Source of the DNA: an uncultured Roseburia sp.
GTDB taxonomy: Bacteria > Bacillota > Clostridia > Lachnospirales > Lachnospiraceae
Assembly (NCBI GenBank): GCA_910587865.1
Contig: CAJUNX010000002.1
Span: 37,092-101,091, forward strand
Reading direction: 5' to 3'
Length of the DNA stretch: 64,000 bases
Shown in pieces: positions 9,518 through 17,377 of this stretch. The first letter of the stretch is position 1; each line of letters starts with the position of its first letter. The notes below the pieces were generated by a model, which had not been told where the DNA came from, made no database searches, and was given only the letters and a program-made list of their open reading frames with translations. Position numbers and translations under genes: made by a program.

Positions 9518-9895
9518 GACATCCCGTGGTACCACTTCTCTTCGCCCCGGCCTCACAGCCGATGCCTCTCCGAATTCCAGAACCGGCCGTATCCTTTACC
9601 GCCGTGGACGCATCTGTGCATCCCTGCCCGTCTGCCGCCGTCTCTGATATCCTCCGCTGTAACAGGCGGTCCTGTCGAGGGTTATCCCGCACCGCAGTCT
9701 CAGCACAACCTGCCGGCACGGATCTGTCACAATCCGCCCGCCATACATGCGCCGCAATCCGCCCGCCGTAGGTTCATCCCCGCCACTCCAAAGCCATTTT
9801 CCATGGAGCTTCGCCAGTCTCCTCACACCACACCAAAGACCTCTCTGAAAGGCTCTCTTCCATGTACTCTCTTCTTCTCCGTGTTTGATTTACAA
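9448..9895 (-). promoter_or_regulatory. T-box riboswitch, methionine specific
   Basis: A leader of about 450 bases precedes metG. It carries the conserved T-box core, read on the minus strand as GAAGTGGTACCACGGGA (9523-9539), which pairs with the uncharged tRNA 3' end. Near the 5' end is the Stem I region (GAGAAGAAGAGAGTA, about 9865-9880). In the 3' half of Stem I the sequence GGGATGAACC (9771-9780) places an AUG codon (9775-9777) where the specifier is expected, matching tRNA-Met and the downstream metG. The core is followed by the terminator at 9448-9517. Established T-box behaviour is that uncharged tRNA stabilises the antiterminator and transcription reads into metG. The long spacer between specifier and core suggests Stem II/III insertions. 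Confidence 0.9.
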
Positions 9896-9904
9896 GTTTG
9901 TTTC

Positions 9905-9933
9905 ACTGTAGCATGAAGCCAGCGGGAAGTCAA
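9905..9933 (-). promoter_or_regulatory. Promoter of the metG T-box transcript
   Basis: On the minus strand TTGACT (9933-9928) and TACAGT (9910-9905) are separated by exactly 17 bases. The promoter sits just upstream of the first T-box sequences. Confidence 0.85.
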
Positions 9934-9988
9934 GTGATTCGCCGTTTTAATGGCCGGATGCCCGGGTAAATTGTGAAGCAGACTGTCT

Positions 9989-10078
9989 TATCTTCATTTT
10001 GAAGATTTATTTGAATAATCTATTGACAAACAAGTGTTCGAAGATTATAATATCAATAACTTCTCTATAGTGAAGAAA
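9989..10078 (+). promoter_or_regulatory. P1: consensus promoter of the tail fibre/lysis unit with flanking inverted repeats
   Basis: TTGACA (10023-10028) and TATAAT (10046-10051) are both perfect consensus and 17 bases apart. Upstream, TATCTTCA-TTTT-GAAGAT (9989-10006) forms an inverted repeat. Downstream, ACTTCTCTATAGTGAAGAAA (10059-10078) forms another, starting 8 positions after the -10 and so covering the likely start of transcription. The same three-part layout recurs at 15842-15933. Such a strong promoter with a palindrome over the start is expected to be repressed or otherwise controlled, but no regulator gene is in view. Confidence 0.85.
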
Positions 10079-10123
10079 ACCGTATTAACCATGAACAGAA
10101 ACAGGAAAGGAGAGACAACAAAC

Positions 10124-11839
10124 ATGAACAAAGTATATCAGCGAATCAACTGGGAAAATTACCCGGACGATACGACGCCCTTAAATGCACAGAATTTAAA
10201 CCGTCTTGATGTGGCTGCAGATGAGCTGGACAACCGTCTGATCGCGATAGACACGGTAAAAATGGACAAAGCTACCGCTGCGACCATGGTGAAGGACATC
10301 GCCTACAACGAGGAAACCGGGAGCTTTACCGTCACTTACCTGGACGGCTCTTCCTACACGCTGGACACGAAGCTGGAGAAGCTGGCGGTGAATTTTACTT
10401 ACGATCCCGCAGCGGAGCAGCTTGTCATTCTGCTGGATGACGGCGCCACGCAGCGCGTGGATCTCTCGGCGCTTGTCACGGAGCATGAATTTCTGGATTC
10501 GGACACAGTCGGATTCACCGTGGACGAAACGGGCGCCGTCCGGGCGCAGCTGCGGGACGGGTCGGTCACGGAGGAGAAGCTCCGGCCGGACTATCTGTCC
10601 GATATCCGCGTGGAGAGCGCGAAGGCGCAGGCCGCAGGGGCGGCAGCCGCGGAAAACGCCGCGCAGGCGGAAATATCGGCGAAGGAGGCCGAAAGCTATG
10701 CAAAGGGCGGCACGGGTGTGCGGCCGGGCGAGGATACGGACAACGCACTTTACTACAGCAGTCTTGCGGAAACGCAGGCGGACCGCGCGAAAGCGGAGGC
10801 GGACCGTGCGGCGGCCGAGATCCTCGACCGTGTGATGACAGAGGAGACAGCCGGGATCGGAAAGCCGGACGGGGTGACAATCACCGTCGATGAGGAAGGA
10901 GTTCTCACGGCCTCCGTGGCCGGGAAGACCTCGGATCTTGAAAACGACAGCGGCTTTGCCGTGGCCGCAGCGCTGACACAGGAGGAATACGACGCCCTGC
11001 CGGAGGAGAAGCTGACCGACGGGAAGCTGTACCTCGTCCGGGACGCTGCCGGGGAAAGCGGGCAGCTGATCCGAAACGGGGTGTATTACGGCACGGACCG
11101 CGATCTGCGGGAGCTGCTCGGAACGGCGGATATTTCCGCGGTCGGCGACGGCACGGTGACAGGTGCGATCGGAGAACTGAATACGGGAATCGCCTCGTGT
11201 TTTCAGTCTGTCAGTGACGGAAAAGCGGCAGTAGCGGCGGCACTGACGGGACAGGGCACAGCTACTGCAGACGATGCGGCGTTTGCCACGCTGGCGGCAA
11301 ATGTCACGGCAGCCGGAAATGCACGCTACAACGCCGGGGTGACGGCCGCCGATAACCGTGTGAATACAAGCAGCACAAACTACAAATCCGGATATAATGC
11401 CGGGGTGACGGACGCGGATAACCGCGCGAATGCGAGCAGCGTAAACTATAAAACGGGATATAATGCGGGGGTAACAGACGCGGATAATCGCCCCAATGCG
11501 AGCAGCACGAATTATAAGACGGGATATAACGCAGGGTACAGCGCGGGGATGACGGCCGGGGGGGCAGGAAAATATACCATTACATCCCAGTCGAGGTCAG
11601 GGAGTGTTTCCCTGGGAACAGGCGGTAGTGAGGGAAATCCTGTAAAAGGCGGAGTTACTCTGACATTCAGTTTCCCCAATGGTGTGGCTGGAGTATCGAG
11701 CTTCACAACTACAAACAACCATCAATTCCCGATCCATACAATATCCATTAGTGGAAACAATGTATATGTCACGATAGGAAATACGATTTCCTGGTGGAGT
11801 GGAAGTGTTTCAGTAACTGTAGTAGCCTACGGATATTAA
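10124..11839 (+). CDS. Phage tail fibre / receptor-binding-like protein
   Basis: This 571-residue protein begins NKVYQRINWENYPDDTTPL, a start common to tail fibre or appendage proteins of Clostridia prophages. The N-terminal 170 residues form beta-rich virion-attachment sequence. They are followed by an Ala/Glu/Lys-rich helical stretch (about residues 160-235, AKAQAAGAAAAENAAQAE) that fits a trimeric coiled coil. A middle domain (about 270-400) precedes three 22-residue repeats (about 402-467, YNAGVTDADNR...SSxNYKTG). The last 100 residues are a Gly/Ser/Thr-rich beta domain, likely the host-binding tip. I place the start at ATG 10124 behind AAAGGAGAGAC; an upstream ATG at 10034 would overlap the promoter. 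It is the first gene after P1, followed 18 bases later by the amidase. Confidence 0.75.
   Translation: MNKVYQRINWENYPDDTTPLNAQNLNRLDVAADELDNRLIAIDTVKMDKATAATMVKDIAYNEETGSFTVTYLDGSSYTLDTKLEKLAVNFTYDPAAEQLVILLDDGATQRVDLSALVTEHEFLDSDTVGFTVDETGAVRAQLRDGSVTEEKLRPDYLSDIRVESAKAQAAGAAAAENAAQAEISAKEAESYAKGGTGVRPGEDTDNALYYSSLAETQADRAKAEADRAAAEILDRVMTEETAGIGKPDGVTITVDEEGVLTASVAGKTSDLENDSGFAVAAALTQEEYDALPEEKLTDGKLYLVRDAAGESGQLIRNGVYYGTDRDLRELLGTADISAVGDGTVTGAIGELNTGIASCFQSVSDGKAAVAAALTGQGTATADDAAFATLAANVTAAGNARYNAGVTAADNRVNTSSTNYKSGYNAGVTDADNRANASSVNYKTGYNAGVTDADNRPNASSTNYKTGYNAGYSAGMTAGGAGKYTITSQSRSGSVSLGTGGSEGNPVKGGVTLTFSFPNGVAGVSSFTTTNNHQFPIHTISISGNNVYVTIGNTISWWSGSVSVTVVAYGY
11327..11524 (+). repeat. 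Three tandem 66-bp coding repeats in the tail fibre
   Basis: Units at 11327-11392, 11393-11458 and 11459-11524 each encode 22 residues of the form YNAGVTxADNRxNxSSxNYKxG, with a partial fourth unit (YNAGYSAG) after them. Copies 2 and 3 differ at a few positions. Repeat number could vary by slippage or recombination and change fibre length. Confidence 0.9.
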
Positions 11840-11857
11840 AAAGAAAGGAATAAAACC

Positions 11858-12733
11858 ATGAACATCAACATACACGCCGGCCACAACCCAGACGGCAGAA
11901 CCGCCTGCGGCGCCGCAGGCATCCTCCGCGAGTCGACCGAGGCCCGCAGGGTAAAAGACGAGGTCATCCGCCGGCTGCGGCAGCTTGGCCACACCGTATA
12001 CGACTGCACCTGCGATAACGGCACAGATCAGACAGATGTCTTAAAAAAGATTGTCGTCGCCTGCAACGCACACACCGTGGATCTGGACGTATCGATCCAC
12101 TTCAACTCCGGCGCGGGGGATCCTGCGGGAAACGGGGCGACGACCGGAACCGAGGCATGGATCTACAGCGCCGCAGGCCGGGCAAAAAAATACGCGGAAA
12201 ACATCTGTCAGGCGATCTCCGCAGCGGGATACCGCAACCGCGGTGTAAAAGTAAATCCGAAGCTTTATGTCCTGAGGCACACAAAAGCCCCGGCCGTACT
12301 CGTGGAATGCTGCTTTGTGGACGATCGGGACGACGCGGCGCGCTACAACTGCCAGGAAATGGCCGCCGCCATCGTTTACGGGATCACGGGACAGCGGCTC
12401 ACAGAAACTGACCCCGGGACGGATGAGACTCATCCGGGCCAGACAGAAGCGCCGGGAACCCCGCAGATACCGACCGGACCGGACACACCGGCCGTCCCTT
12501 CCGGACCCCAGTCACCGGCCGGACCAGGCACGCCGGCCGGACCTTCCGGACCCCAGGCACCGGCCGGATCAGGCGGACCGGGCGCATCCGGTCAGGAAAC
12601 ACCTTCCGGCGACTCCGGGACCCTCTACCGCGTACAGGTCATCCGTCAGTACGGCGCGTTCACCAGCCGCACAAACGCCGAACGCCTGTGTGCAAAGCTT
12701 CGGGCGGAAGGCATTGACGCAGTGATTATATAA
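11858..12733 (+). CDS. N-acetylmuramoyl-L-alanine amidase (endolysin) with SPOR-like C-terminus
   Basis: This 291-residue protein is an Amidase_3-type zinc amidase that cleaves the bond between muramic acid and the peptide stem of peptidoglycan. The zinc and catalytic residues are visible as HAGHN at residues 6-10, the Glu in ILRESTEARR (about residue 27), SIHFNSG (about residue 80) and the late LVECCFVD (about residue 150). A Pro/Gly-rich linker of about 55 residues with repeating AGPGTPAGPSGP units follows. The C-terminus, YRVQVIRQYGAFTSRTNAE, looks like half of a SPOR peptidoglycan-binding domain. There is no signal peptide, as expected for a holin-dependent endolysin. The start has AAGAAAGGAATAAAACC ahead of it. 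It lies unusually early in the cluster, before the baseplate and holin genes. Confidence 0.9.
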   Translation: MNINIHAGHNPDGRTACGAAGILRESTEARRVKDEVIRRLRQLGHTVYDCTCDNGTDQTDVLKKIVVACNAHTVDLDVSIHFNSGAGDPAGNGATTGTEAWIYSAAGRAKKYAENICQAISAAGYRNRGVKVNPKLYVLRHTKAPAVLVECCFVDDRDDAARYNCQEMAAAIVYGITGQRLTETDPGTDETHPGQTEAPGTPQIPTGPDTPAVPSGPQSPAGPGTPAGPSGPQAPAGSGGPGASGQETPSGDSGTLYRVQVIRQYGAFTSRTNAERLCAKLRAEGIDAVII

Positions 12734-12759
12734 GCATAACAGAAAGGATGTGAAACAAT

Positions 12760-13179
12760 ATGTCATACAATGGATTTTTAATCAAAACCGGCGACTACAT
12801 CATACCGGCTGACCGCTATATCCGCTCCGACAGCTATCAGGCAGGCGTCAGCCTGCGGACCGTGGACACCTACACGGATGCAAACGGATGTGAGCACATC
12901 GAGGCGACGGAGCCTAAGACGATCAGTATCTCCTTCGAGACCCCTGCCCTGCTCACCGGCGCGGAATTTGAGGCGCTGATGGCGCAGATCCGCGCAAACT
13001 ACACGGAAGCGGAGACGCGCAGGAGCACGGTCACGGCATACATACCGGAAACCGGCGGCTATATCACGCAGAGCGCGCGCCTTGCGGACGTGACGCCCTC
13101 CGTCTATCGGATCTCTGGCGACACGGTCTGGTACAATTCGGTGCGATTCACCTGGACGGGAGGTGCGTACGATGGCTGA
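12760..13179 (+). CDS. Small phage tail-associated protein (DUF6711-like)
   Basis: This 139-residue protein starts MSYNGFLIKTGDYIIPADRY and contains SLRTVDTYTDANGCEH. Proteins of this size and sequence style sit between the tape measure and the baseplate gene in prophages of Clostridia and are annotated DUF6711. A distal-tail-like role is inferred only from position. It has a good ribosome binding site (AAAGGATG) and its 3' end overlaps the start of the next gene by 8 bases, which indicates translational coupling. There is no catalytic motif. Confidence 0.65.
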   Translation: MSYNGFLIKTGDYIIPADRYIRSDSYQAGVSLRTVDTYTDANGCEHIEATEPKTISISFETPALLTGAEFEALMAQIRANYTEAETRRSTVTAYIPETGGYITQSARLADVTPSVYRISGDTVWYNSVRFTWTGGAYDG

Positions 13180-15211
13180 ATACCCTTATGAAGAACTGTT
13201 TCTGCGCGACAACGTGGAAAAACAGGTACGCATCACATACGACGGCGGTGTGATCACAAATACGGAGCTGGTATCGGAAAGCATGGAGTTAAACGAAACC
13301 CTGTGCAGCGGACAGGAGCTGCGCTTCGGCGGCTGTGAGGCGGCAACGTTAAAATTCCAGGCCGCCGGCATCATGCGCCCGCTGTACGGGCAGTGGCTCA
13401 CCGTGGAATTGCTGCCGGAGGGGGATCCGGCAAAAAGCTTCCCGCTCGGCCGGTATAAGGTGGCCTCCGATCAGCTTTCGGCGGACAGAAGACGCAGGGA
13501 TATCACTGCCCATGACGCGATGTACGATCTCCTGAACACGGAGGTCGCAGACTGGTATCACGCTCTGCTCCCATCGGAGCAGAGCACCGTAACCCTGCGG
13601 CAGTTTCGCGACAGCTTTTTTGCACACGTGAAAATCCCGCAGGAAGAGGCGGCTCTCCCGAATGACGATATGACCGTGGCAAAAACCATAGAGCCGGAAT
13701 CCTTAAGCGGCCGGGATGTGCTGACCGCCATCTGCGAGCTCAACGGATGCTTCGGACACATCGGCCGTGACGGCAGCTTCCGGTACATCTTTTTAAAAAA
13801 TCCCATACAGGGACTGTACCCGCGGAACGATCTGTATCCCGCAAAAGATCTGTACCCTGCCGCACCGGACTCCCGCAGGATTCCGAAAAGCCATTACATC
13901 AGCTGCCGGTATGAGGACTACGTCACGCATCGGATCGGAAAACTGCAGATCCGTGAGAAAAAAGATGACATCGGCGCAATCGTGGGAACCGGGGACAACT
14001 GCTACATCGTAGAGGACAACTTTCTCGCATACGGCAAGCACGCGGACGAGCTGAATCAGATCGCGCAGCGCCTGTATGATACCGTGCGGGAGATCAGCTA
14101 CCGCCCGTTTACGGCGGAGGCAAAGGGAAACCCGTGCGTGGAGCCGGGAGATGCCGTCCGCCTGAACACGCGCTATGAGATTATTGAAAGCTACGTACTC
14201 TCCCGCACCTTAAAAGGCATCCGTTCCCTGCGGGATACCTGCAGCGCGGACGGCGTGGAGGAATACGCGGAAAAAATGCACTCCGTCAACCGTTCGATCC
14301 GTCAGCTGAAAAGCATCACAAACATGCTCGAACGGGATGTGGACGAGACAAAATCCACAATTACAGACGTAGAGAAGAATCTGCAGACACAGATCTCACA
14401 GAACGTGGAGCGCATCACGCTCGAAGCCGGGCGGGCGCAGACGAAGGAGGAGGAACTCTCCGCCCGCCTTACCATCACCGCGCAGGAGGTGACGACAAAG
14501 GTCGCAAAAAACAACATCATCTCCGAGATCAATCAGACCGCGGAGGAAGTAAAAATCCAGGCGGAAAAAATCAGTTTAAACGGGGTTGTCACCGCTAACA
14601 ACAACACGCAGATCGGCCGGGACGGAGCGCTTTCTGTAAAAAACGCAGACGTCAACATGACAAACGGGAGCATCAACATCCAGTCTGCGGAATCAAAGCC
14701 CGGAATCATAAAGCTCTCCCGCACCGGAGGAATCAGCGCGGAGATGGGGACCGACGGCGTGCGTTCGACCGACGGGACAAGAACCGCGACCTTCCAGTAC
14801 TCTCAGGTCAGCGTAAACGGCTCCGGGAACGTGGTCGCAATGCTGACTGACAGCGGTAAGGGCATCTCCTCCTACGGCTGGGAGAGCTACTCCGACCGCA
14901 GGTTAAAGCACGGGGTGGAGCCCCTCGACCCGGAGGAAGCCGCGGCGTTTGTCTATGCACAAAGGCCCTGCCGGTTCCGCTACAACTATGATCCGAAAGA
15001 AAAAATCCGGCACGGCCTGATCGCGCAGGAGGTAAAAGAGACCCTCCCGGACCCGGACTGGGCGCTGTGCTCGGAGGATATGCCCTACGGAGAAGAAACG
15101 CGCATGACGGTAAACTACCTGGAGCTGATCGCGGATCTGATCGCCACGGTACAGTCGCAGGACAGACGGATCCGTGCGCTGGAGGAACATGCACAGACAG
15201 GCGGAGAGTAA
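13172..15211 (+). CDS. Phage baseplate / tail-tip protein with C-terminal S74 intramolecular chaperone
   Basis: This 679-residue protein has an N-terminal half (about 1-390) resembling the Tal/minor structural proteins of siphophage tail tips, with beta-rich domains and the segment SGRDVLTAICELNGCFGHIGRDGSF. A helical region with several Glu/Lys/Thr heptads (about 370-470) is followed by a beta-helix-like Asn/Thr stretch. The C-terminus is a peptidase S74 chaperone: SDRRLKHGVEPL with the Ser/Lys pair used for self-cleavage in this family, then RFRYNYDP and HGLIAQEV, then a short coiled coil. In known cases the chaperone helps the trimer fold and is then cut off. I chose ATG 13172 because GGAGGT lies 7 bases upstream. 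The fused receptor-binding role is inferred. Confidence 0.82.
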   Translation: MAEYPYEELFLRDNVEKQVRITYDGGVITNTELVSESMELNETLCSGQELRFGGCEAATLKFQAAGIMRPLYGQWLTVELLPEGDPAKSFPLGRYKVASDQLSADRRRRDITAHDAMYDLLNTEVADWYHALLPSEQSTVTLRQFRDSFFAHVKIPQEEAALPNDDMTVAKTIEPESLSGRDVLTAICELNGCFGHIGRDGSFRYIFLKNPIQGLYPRNDLYPAKDLYPAAPDSRRIPKSHYISCRYEDYVTHRIGKLQIREKKDDIGAIVGTGDNCYIVEDNFLAYGKHADELNQIAQRLYDTVREISYRPFTAEAKGNPCVEPGDAVRLNTRYEIIESYVLSRTLKGIRSLRDTCSADGVEEYAEKMHSVNRSIRQLKSITNMLERDVDETKSTITDVEKNLQTQISQNVERITLEAGRAQTKEEELSARLTITAQEVTTKVAKNNIISEINQTAEEVKIQAEKISLNGVVTANNNTQIGRDGALSVKNADVNMTNGSINIQSAESKPGIIKLSRTGGISAEMGTDGVRSTDGTRTATFQYSQVSVNGSGNVVAMLTDSGKGISSYGWESYSDRRLKHGVEPLDPEEAAAFVYAQRPCRFRYNYDPKEKIRHGLIAQEVKETLPDPDWALCSEDMPYGEETRMTVNYLELIADLIATVQSQDRRIRALEEHAQTGGE

Positions 15212-15259
15212 ACAGCAGACGCCGTGCCGACGGATCAGCGGAGAAAGGAGGGACATGAC

Positions 15260-15592
15260 ATGGAGGAGGAATATCTGCAGAGACTGACCCGGGCGGAAGA
15301 GCGCTTAAAATCCAACACATACCGGCTGGAGAGGCTCGAATCGGTCATACAGGAAATACACGCAATGTCGGAAACGATGATCCGGCTGGTAGAGGAAATC
15401 CGGCACACAAATGACACGGTTGCCGGCATGGACGGAAAAATCGACCGGCTGGACACAAGAGTGGATGAACTGGAGCGTCTTCCGGCGAAGGATATGAGAC
15501 ACTATAAAAATACGGCCGTAACGACGGTCATCAGTACGCTCACGGGAGCTCTTGCGACAGGGCTGGCTTTCGTGGCGGTACAATACCTGTAA
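15260..15592 (+). CDS. XhlA-like holin-associated membrane protein
   Basis: This 110-residue protein has a long amphipathic coiled coil (about residues 1-80, with AEERLKSNTYRLERLESVIQ) and a single C-terminal membrane helix (about 87-107, VISTLTGALATGLAFVAVQY). This matches the haemolysin XhlA family, which works with a holin to release endolysin in defective phage PBSX and related phages. The start at 15260 follows AAAGGAGGGACATGAC. It sits directly before the holin and 48 bases after the baseplate gene. Confidence 0.75.
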   Translation: MEEEYLQRLTRAEERLKSNTYRLERLESVIQEIHAMSETMIRLVEEIRHTNDTVAGMDGKIDRLDTRVDELERLPAKDMRHYKNTAVTTVISTLTGALATGLAFVAVQYL

Positions 15593-15610
15593 AATGAAGG
15601 GAGAAACGAT

Positions 15611-15838
15611 ATGTTAAAAAACAATGTATTCATGCCGTCGACAGACATGGCAAAATGGCTGAAAGCAGCCGCCATACGCGCGGTAAAGACGACTGCGCAG
15701 GCAGCGATTGCCGGAATCGGAACAGCTGCGGTAATCGGTCAGGCAGACTGGCCGTATGTATTGTCCGCGTCCGTGCTGGCCGGAGTGCTGTCGCTGCTGA
15801 CATCCGTCGCCGGACTGCCGGAAGTCACGACAGAATAG
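15611..15838 (+). CDS. Phage holin, r1t-like
   Basis: This 75-residue membrane protein has two hydrophobic helices (about residues 25-47, TTAQAAIAGIGTAAVIGQ, and 50-68, VLSASVLAGVLSLLTSVAGL) separated by a short turn (ADWP). The size, the N-terminal FMPSTDMAKWLKAAAIRAVKT and the TSVAGLPE end match small r1t/Dp-1 type holins that open the membrane to the endolysin. It has a strong site, AAGGGAGAAACGAT, before the ATG. It closes the first transcription unit; promoter P2 begins a few bases after its stop. Confidence 0.85.
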   Translation: MLKNNVFMPSTDMAKWLKAAAIRAVKTTAQAAIAGIGTAAVIGQADWPYVLSASVLAGVLSLLTSVAGLPEVTTE

Positions 15839-15841
15839 GAA

Positions 15842-15933
15842 TATCTTCAAAAAGAAGAAAATAATTCAAAAAAGTACTTGACGGGATCAAAAAAATACGG
15901 TATGATACAAACAACTTCTTCGATACGAAGAAA
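15842..15933 (+). promoter_or_regulatory. P2: promoter of the tail tube unit, same architecture as P1
   Basis: TTGACG (15878-15883) and TATGAT (15901-15906) are 17 bases apart. TATCTTCA-AAAA-GAAGA (15842-15858) lies upstream and ACTTCTTCGATACGAAGAAA (15914-15933) begins 8 positions after the -10, exactly as at P1. The upstream inverted repeat begins 36 bases before the -35 (34 at P1). Confidence 0.8.
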
Positions 15934-16173
15934 TAGTAAGCCAGTAAGAAACATACGGAAGACAAGTGCAGGAACTGGAACCATAACCGGTAAAGGAGCC
16001 GGTCAGAGCCAAAAGACAGCCCGGAATGCACAGGATCCGGATGTGATTCAGGAAAGGCGGTGAGAACAGTGTAGCGGGATAAAAAACAAGGCTGCCCGGC
16101 ATACCGGAACGGCAGCAGAAACAATACGGTAACAGCAGTTTTATCAGCAGTAACTTTATCAACAACAGATTCA
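15934..16173 (+). other. Long untranslated leader before the first tail tube gene
   Basis: About 300 bases between P2 and the tube start codon hold no convincing gene. A frame at 15878-16063 begins inside the promoter and has a random-looking Lys/Thr/Ser composition. The strand is purine-rich with short inverted repeats (for example GGAACTGGAACC and CCGGTAAAGGAGCCGG). It is probably a 5' untranslated region. Confidence 0.5.
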
Positions 16174-16227
16174 GATACCAGACAGGTATCGCAAAGACCG
16201 CAGAAAGCGGCGGAAAGGAAACATAAT
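16174..16227 (+). repeat. Two-hairpin leader element, copy 1 (before tail tube 1)
   Basis: GATACC (16174-16179) pairs with GGTATC (16185-16190). CCGC (16198-16201) pairs with GCGG (16207-16210), with an AGAAA loop. The purine-rich ribosome binding site GGAAAGGAAACATAAT follows. Related sequences precede the ORFs at 16874, 18073 and 25143. Confidence 0.75.
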
Positions 16228-16710
16228 ATGGCAGAACAGGCATTATCAACAATCGGAGTAGTATTCGGATGGGGACTCGGCACCATGACAGCGGCGCCGG
16301 AGACATGGAAACAGATCGAGGAGTGCATCAGTATCGGCAGCGTGACGCTGTCCCAGGACAAGCTGGACGCCACTCCGCTGGAATCCAGCAGAAAGAAATA
16401 TGTCGGAGGACATGCGGACACCGGCGGCGAGCTTCAGACCGTGTTCAACGACACCGACACCTTTGACGCACAGTGGGCCGAGATGCTCGCGGCGTACGAC
16501 GGCAGGACGGCAGGACAGTCCATGTGGTTCTGTGCCTACCACCCGTCGAAGAAAAATATGAACGTGTACATCGTGGAGCCGGGAGCGCTCCCGACACCGG
16601 AATACGCAGTGGGAAGCGTGCTGCAGTACACGATCACGAACACGCTGGTCGACCTGCCGGATCCGGTCACCGCAGTGAAGCCGGAGGCGCCGGCAGCACC
16701 GGCAGCATAA
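16228..16710 (+). CDS. Phage tail tube (major tail) protein, copy 1
   Basis: This 160-residue protein starts MAEQALSTIGVVFGWGLGTM and contains KYVGGHADTGGELQTVFNDT and SMWFCAYHPSKKN. The length, the small-residue-rich start, the middle beta-strand content and the position just before the chaperone pair fit the tail tube subunit of siphophages. The tail is Pro/Ala-rich (AVKPEAPAAPAA). It follows P2 and the two-hairpin leader and has the site GGAAAGGAAACATAAT. The first 440 bases are identical to the copy at 18073, and the proteins differ only in the C-terminal tail. Confidence 0.75.
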   Translation: MAEQALSTIGVVFGWGLGTMTAAPETWKQIEECISIGSVTLSQDKLDATPLESSRKKYVGGHADTGGELQTVFNDTDTFDAQWAEMLAAYDGRTAGQSMWFCAYHPSKKNMNVYIVEPGALPTPEYAVGSVLQYTITNTLVDLPDPVTAVKPEAPAAPAA

Positions 16711-16831
16711 GGAAACGGTAAGAAAACGCCAAAAGCAGGAACCACCCGGGATGCGGAACCACAAACCGCATCCCGGACAGGAAGCAGAACAGACTGACAG
16801 AAAAAAGCACACAGGGGAGACGGCAGAAATG

Positions 16832-16873
16832 CCGTGTCAAAAGACCGCAGGAAGCGGCAGAAAGGAGAACAAC
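16832..16873 (+). repeat. Leader element, copy 2 (before tail chaperone)
   Basis: The copy ends in CAAAAGACCGCAGGAAGCGGC and then AGAAAGGAGAACAAC. The CCGC/GCGG hairpin (16845-16857) and ribosome binding site are kept. The upstream GATACC/GGTATC stem is missing here. Confidence 0.7.
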
Positions 16874-17377
16874 ATGAAAACAGTAACCATCGGGGAAAAA
16901 GAATACCAGCTGGAATTCACCTTTGAGGCAGCGGAGCACAGAGGACTCATCCAGTCCATGTTCCGCATCCTCTCCGGCAGCTACCTCGTCCGCAGGGGAA
17001 CCCTGGAGGCGCAGGAAAACGAACCGGAACGTGAGGGAACGGCAGCCTCCATGCTCGACGGCGTGGCGGAAATGATCAGCGACATGCCGCACATCTGCCG
17101 GACTGCCTTTTACGCAGGCCTGCTGGAGCATCACAGGGTGCCGGAGAACGAGGCGGCGCAGCTGATGCGGCAGTACATGAAGGAGCAGAATCTCACCTAC
17201 ATGCAGCTGTATGAGGAGATCCGGAAGTGTATGGAGGACGACGGTTTTTTCGCCCTGTCGGGCCTGACGGGCATGCTGGAGCGGATGAACGCGGCAGCGG
17301 CGCAGGCAGGGAAGACGGCGCAGACCGGAAAGACGAAAAAGACGGTCAGCCGGAAATCCCGGACTTCGGCAGGCTGA
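16874..17377 (+). CDS. Phage tail assembly chaperone (gpG-like)
   Basis: This 167-residue protein begins MKTVTIGEKEYQLEFTFEAA, a start typical of gpG-type tail assembly chaperones of Gram-positive phages. These coat the tape measure during tail assembly. A helical middle (residues about 50-125) is followed by an Ala/Lys/Thr-rich tail. The reading frame ends at 17377 inside a longer -1 frame that continues to 17775, the usual G/GT arrangement. It is preceded by copy 2 of the leader element and by AAAGGAGAAC. A nearly identical start is found again, truncated, at 25143. Confidence 0.8.
   Translation: MKTVTIGEKEYQLEFTFEAAEHRGLIQSMFRILSGSYLVRRGTLEAQENEPEREGTAASMLDGVAEMISDMPHICRTAFYAGLLEHHRVPENEAAQLMRQYMKEQNLTYMQLYEEIRKCMEDDGFFALSGLTGMLERMNAAAAQAGKTAQTGKTKKTVSRKSRTSAG
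17335..17341 (+). promoter_or_regulatory. Candidate -1 ribosomal frameshift site
   Basis: In the gpG frame the bases read ACG AAA AAG ACG. The heptamer G AAA AAG lets the ribosome slip one base back to GAA AAA G and enter the frame that stays open to 17775. It lies 12 codons before the gpG stop. A downstream stem is possible around CGGAAATCCCGG. It is the best A-run in the overlap. Confidence 0.6.

Noticed and set aside
11327..11545. Regular 66-bp direct repeats resembling a CRISPR array
   Set aside because: The units are contiguous with no spacers, stay in one reading frame and code for 22-residue protein repeats; no cas genes are near.
10124..15211. Possible diversity-generating retroelement acting on the tail fibre
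   Set aside because: No reverse transcriptase gene and no template/variable repeat pair were seen near the fibre or baseplate genes.
15878..16063. Plus-strand ORF of 61 codons after the holin
   Set aside because: It starts inside promoter P2, has no ribosome binding site and a random-looking basic composition; treated as leader RNA.
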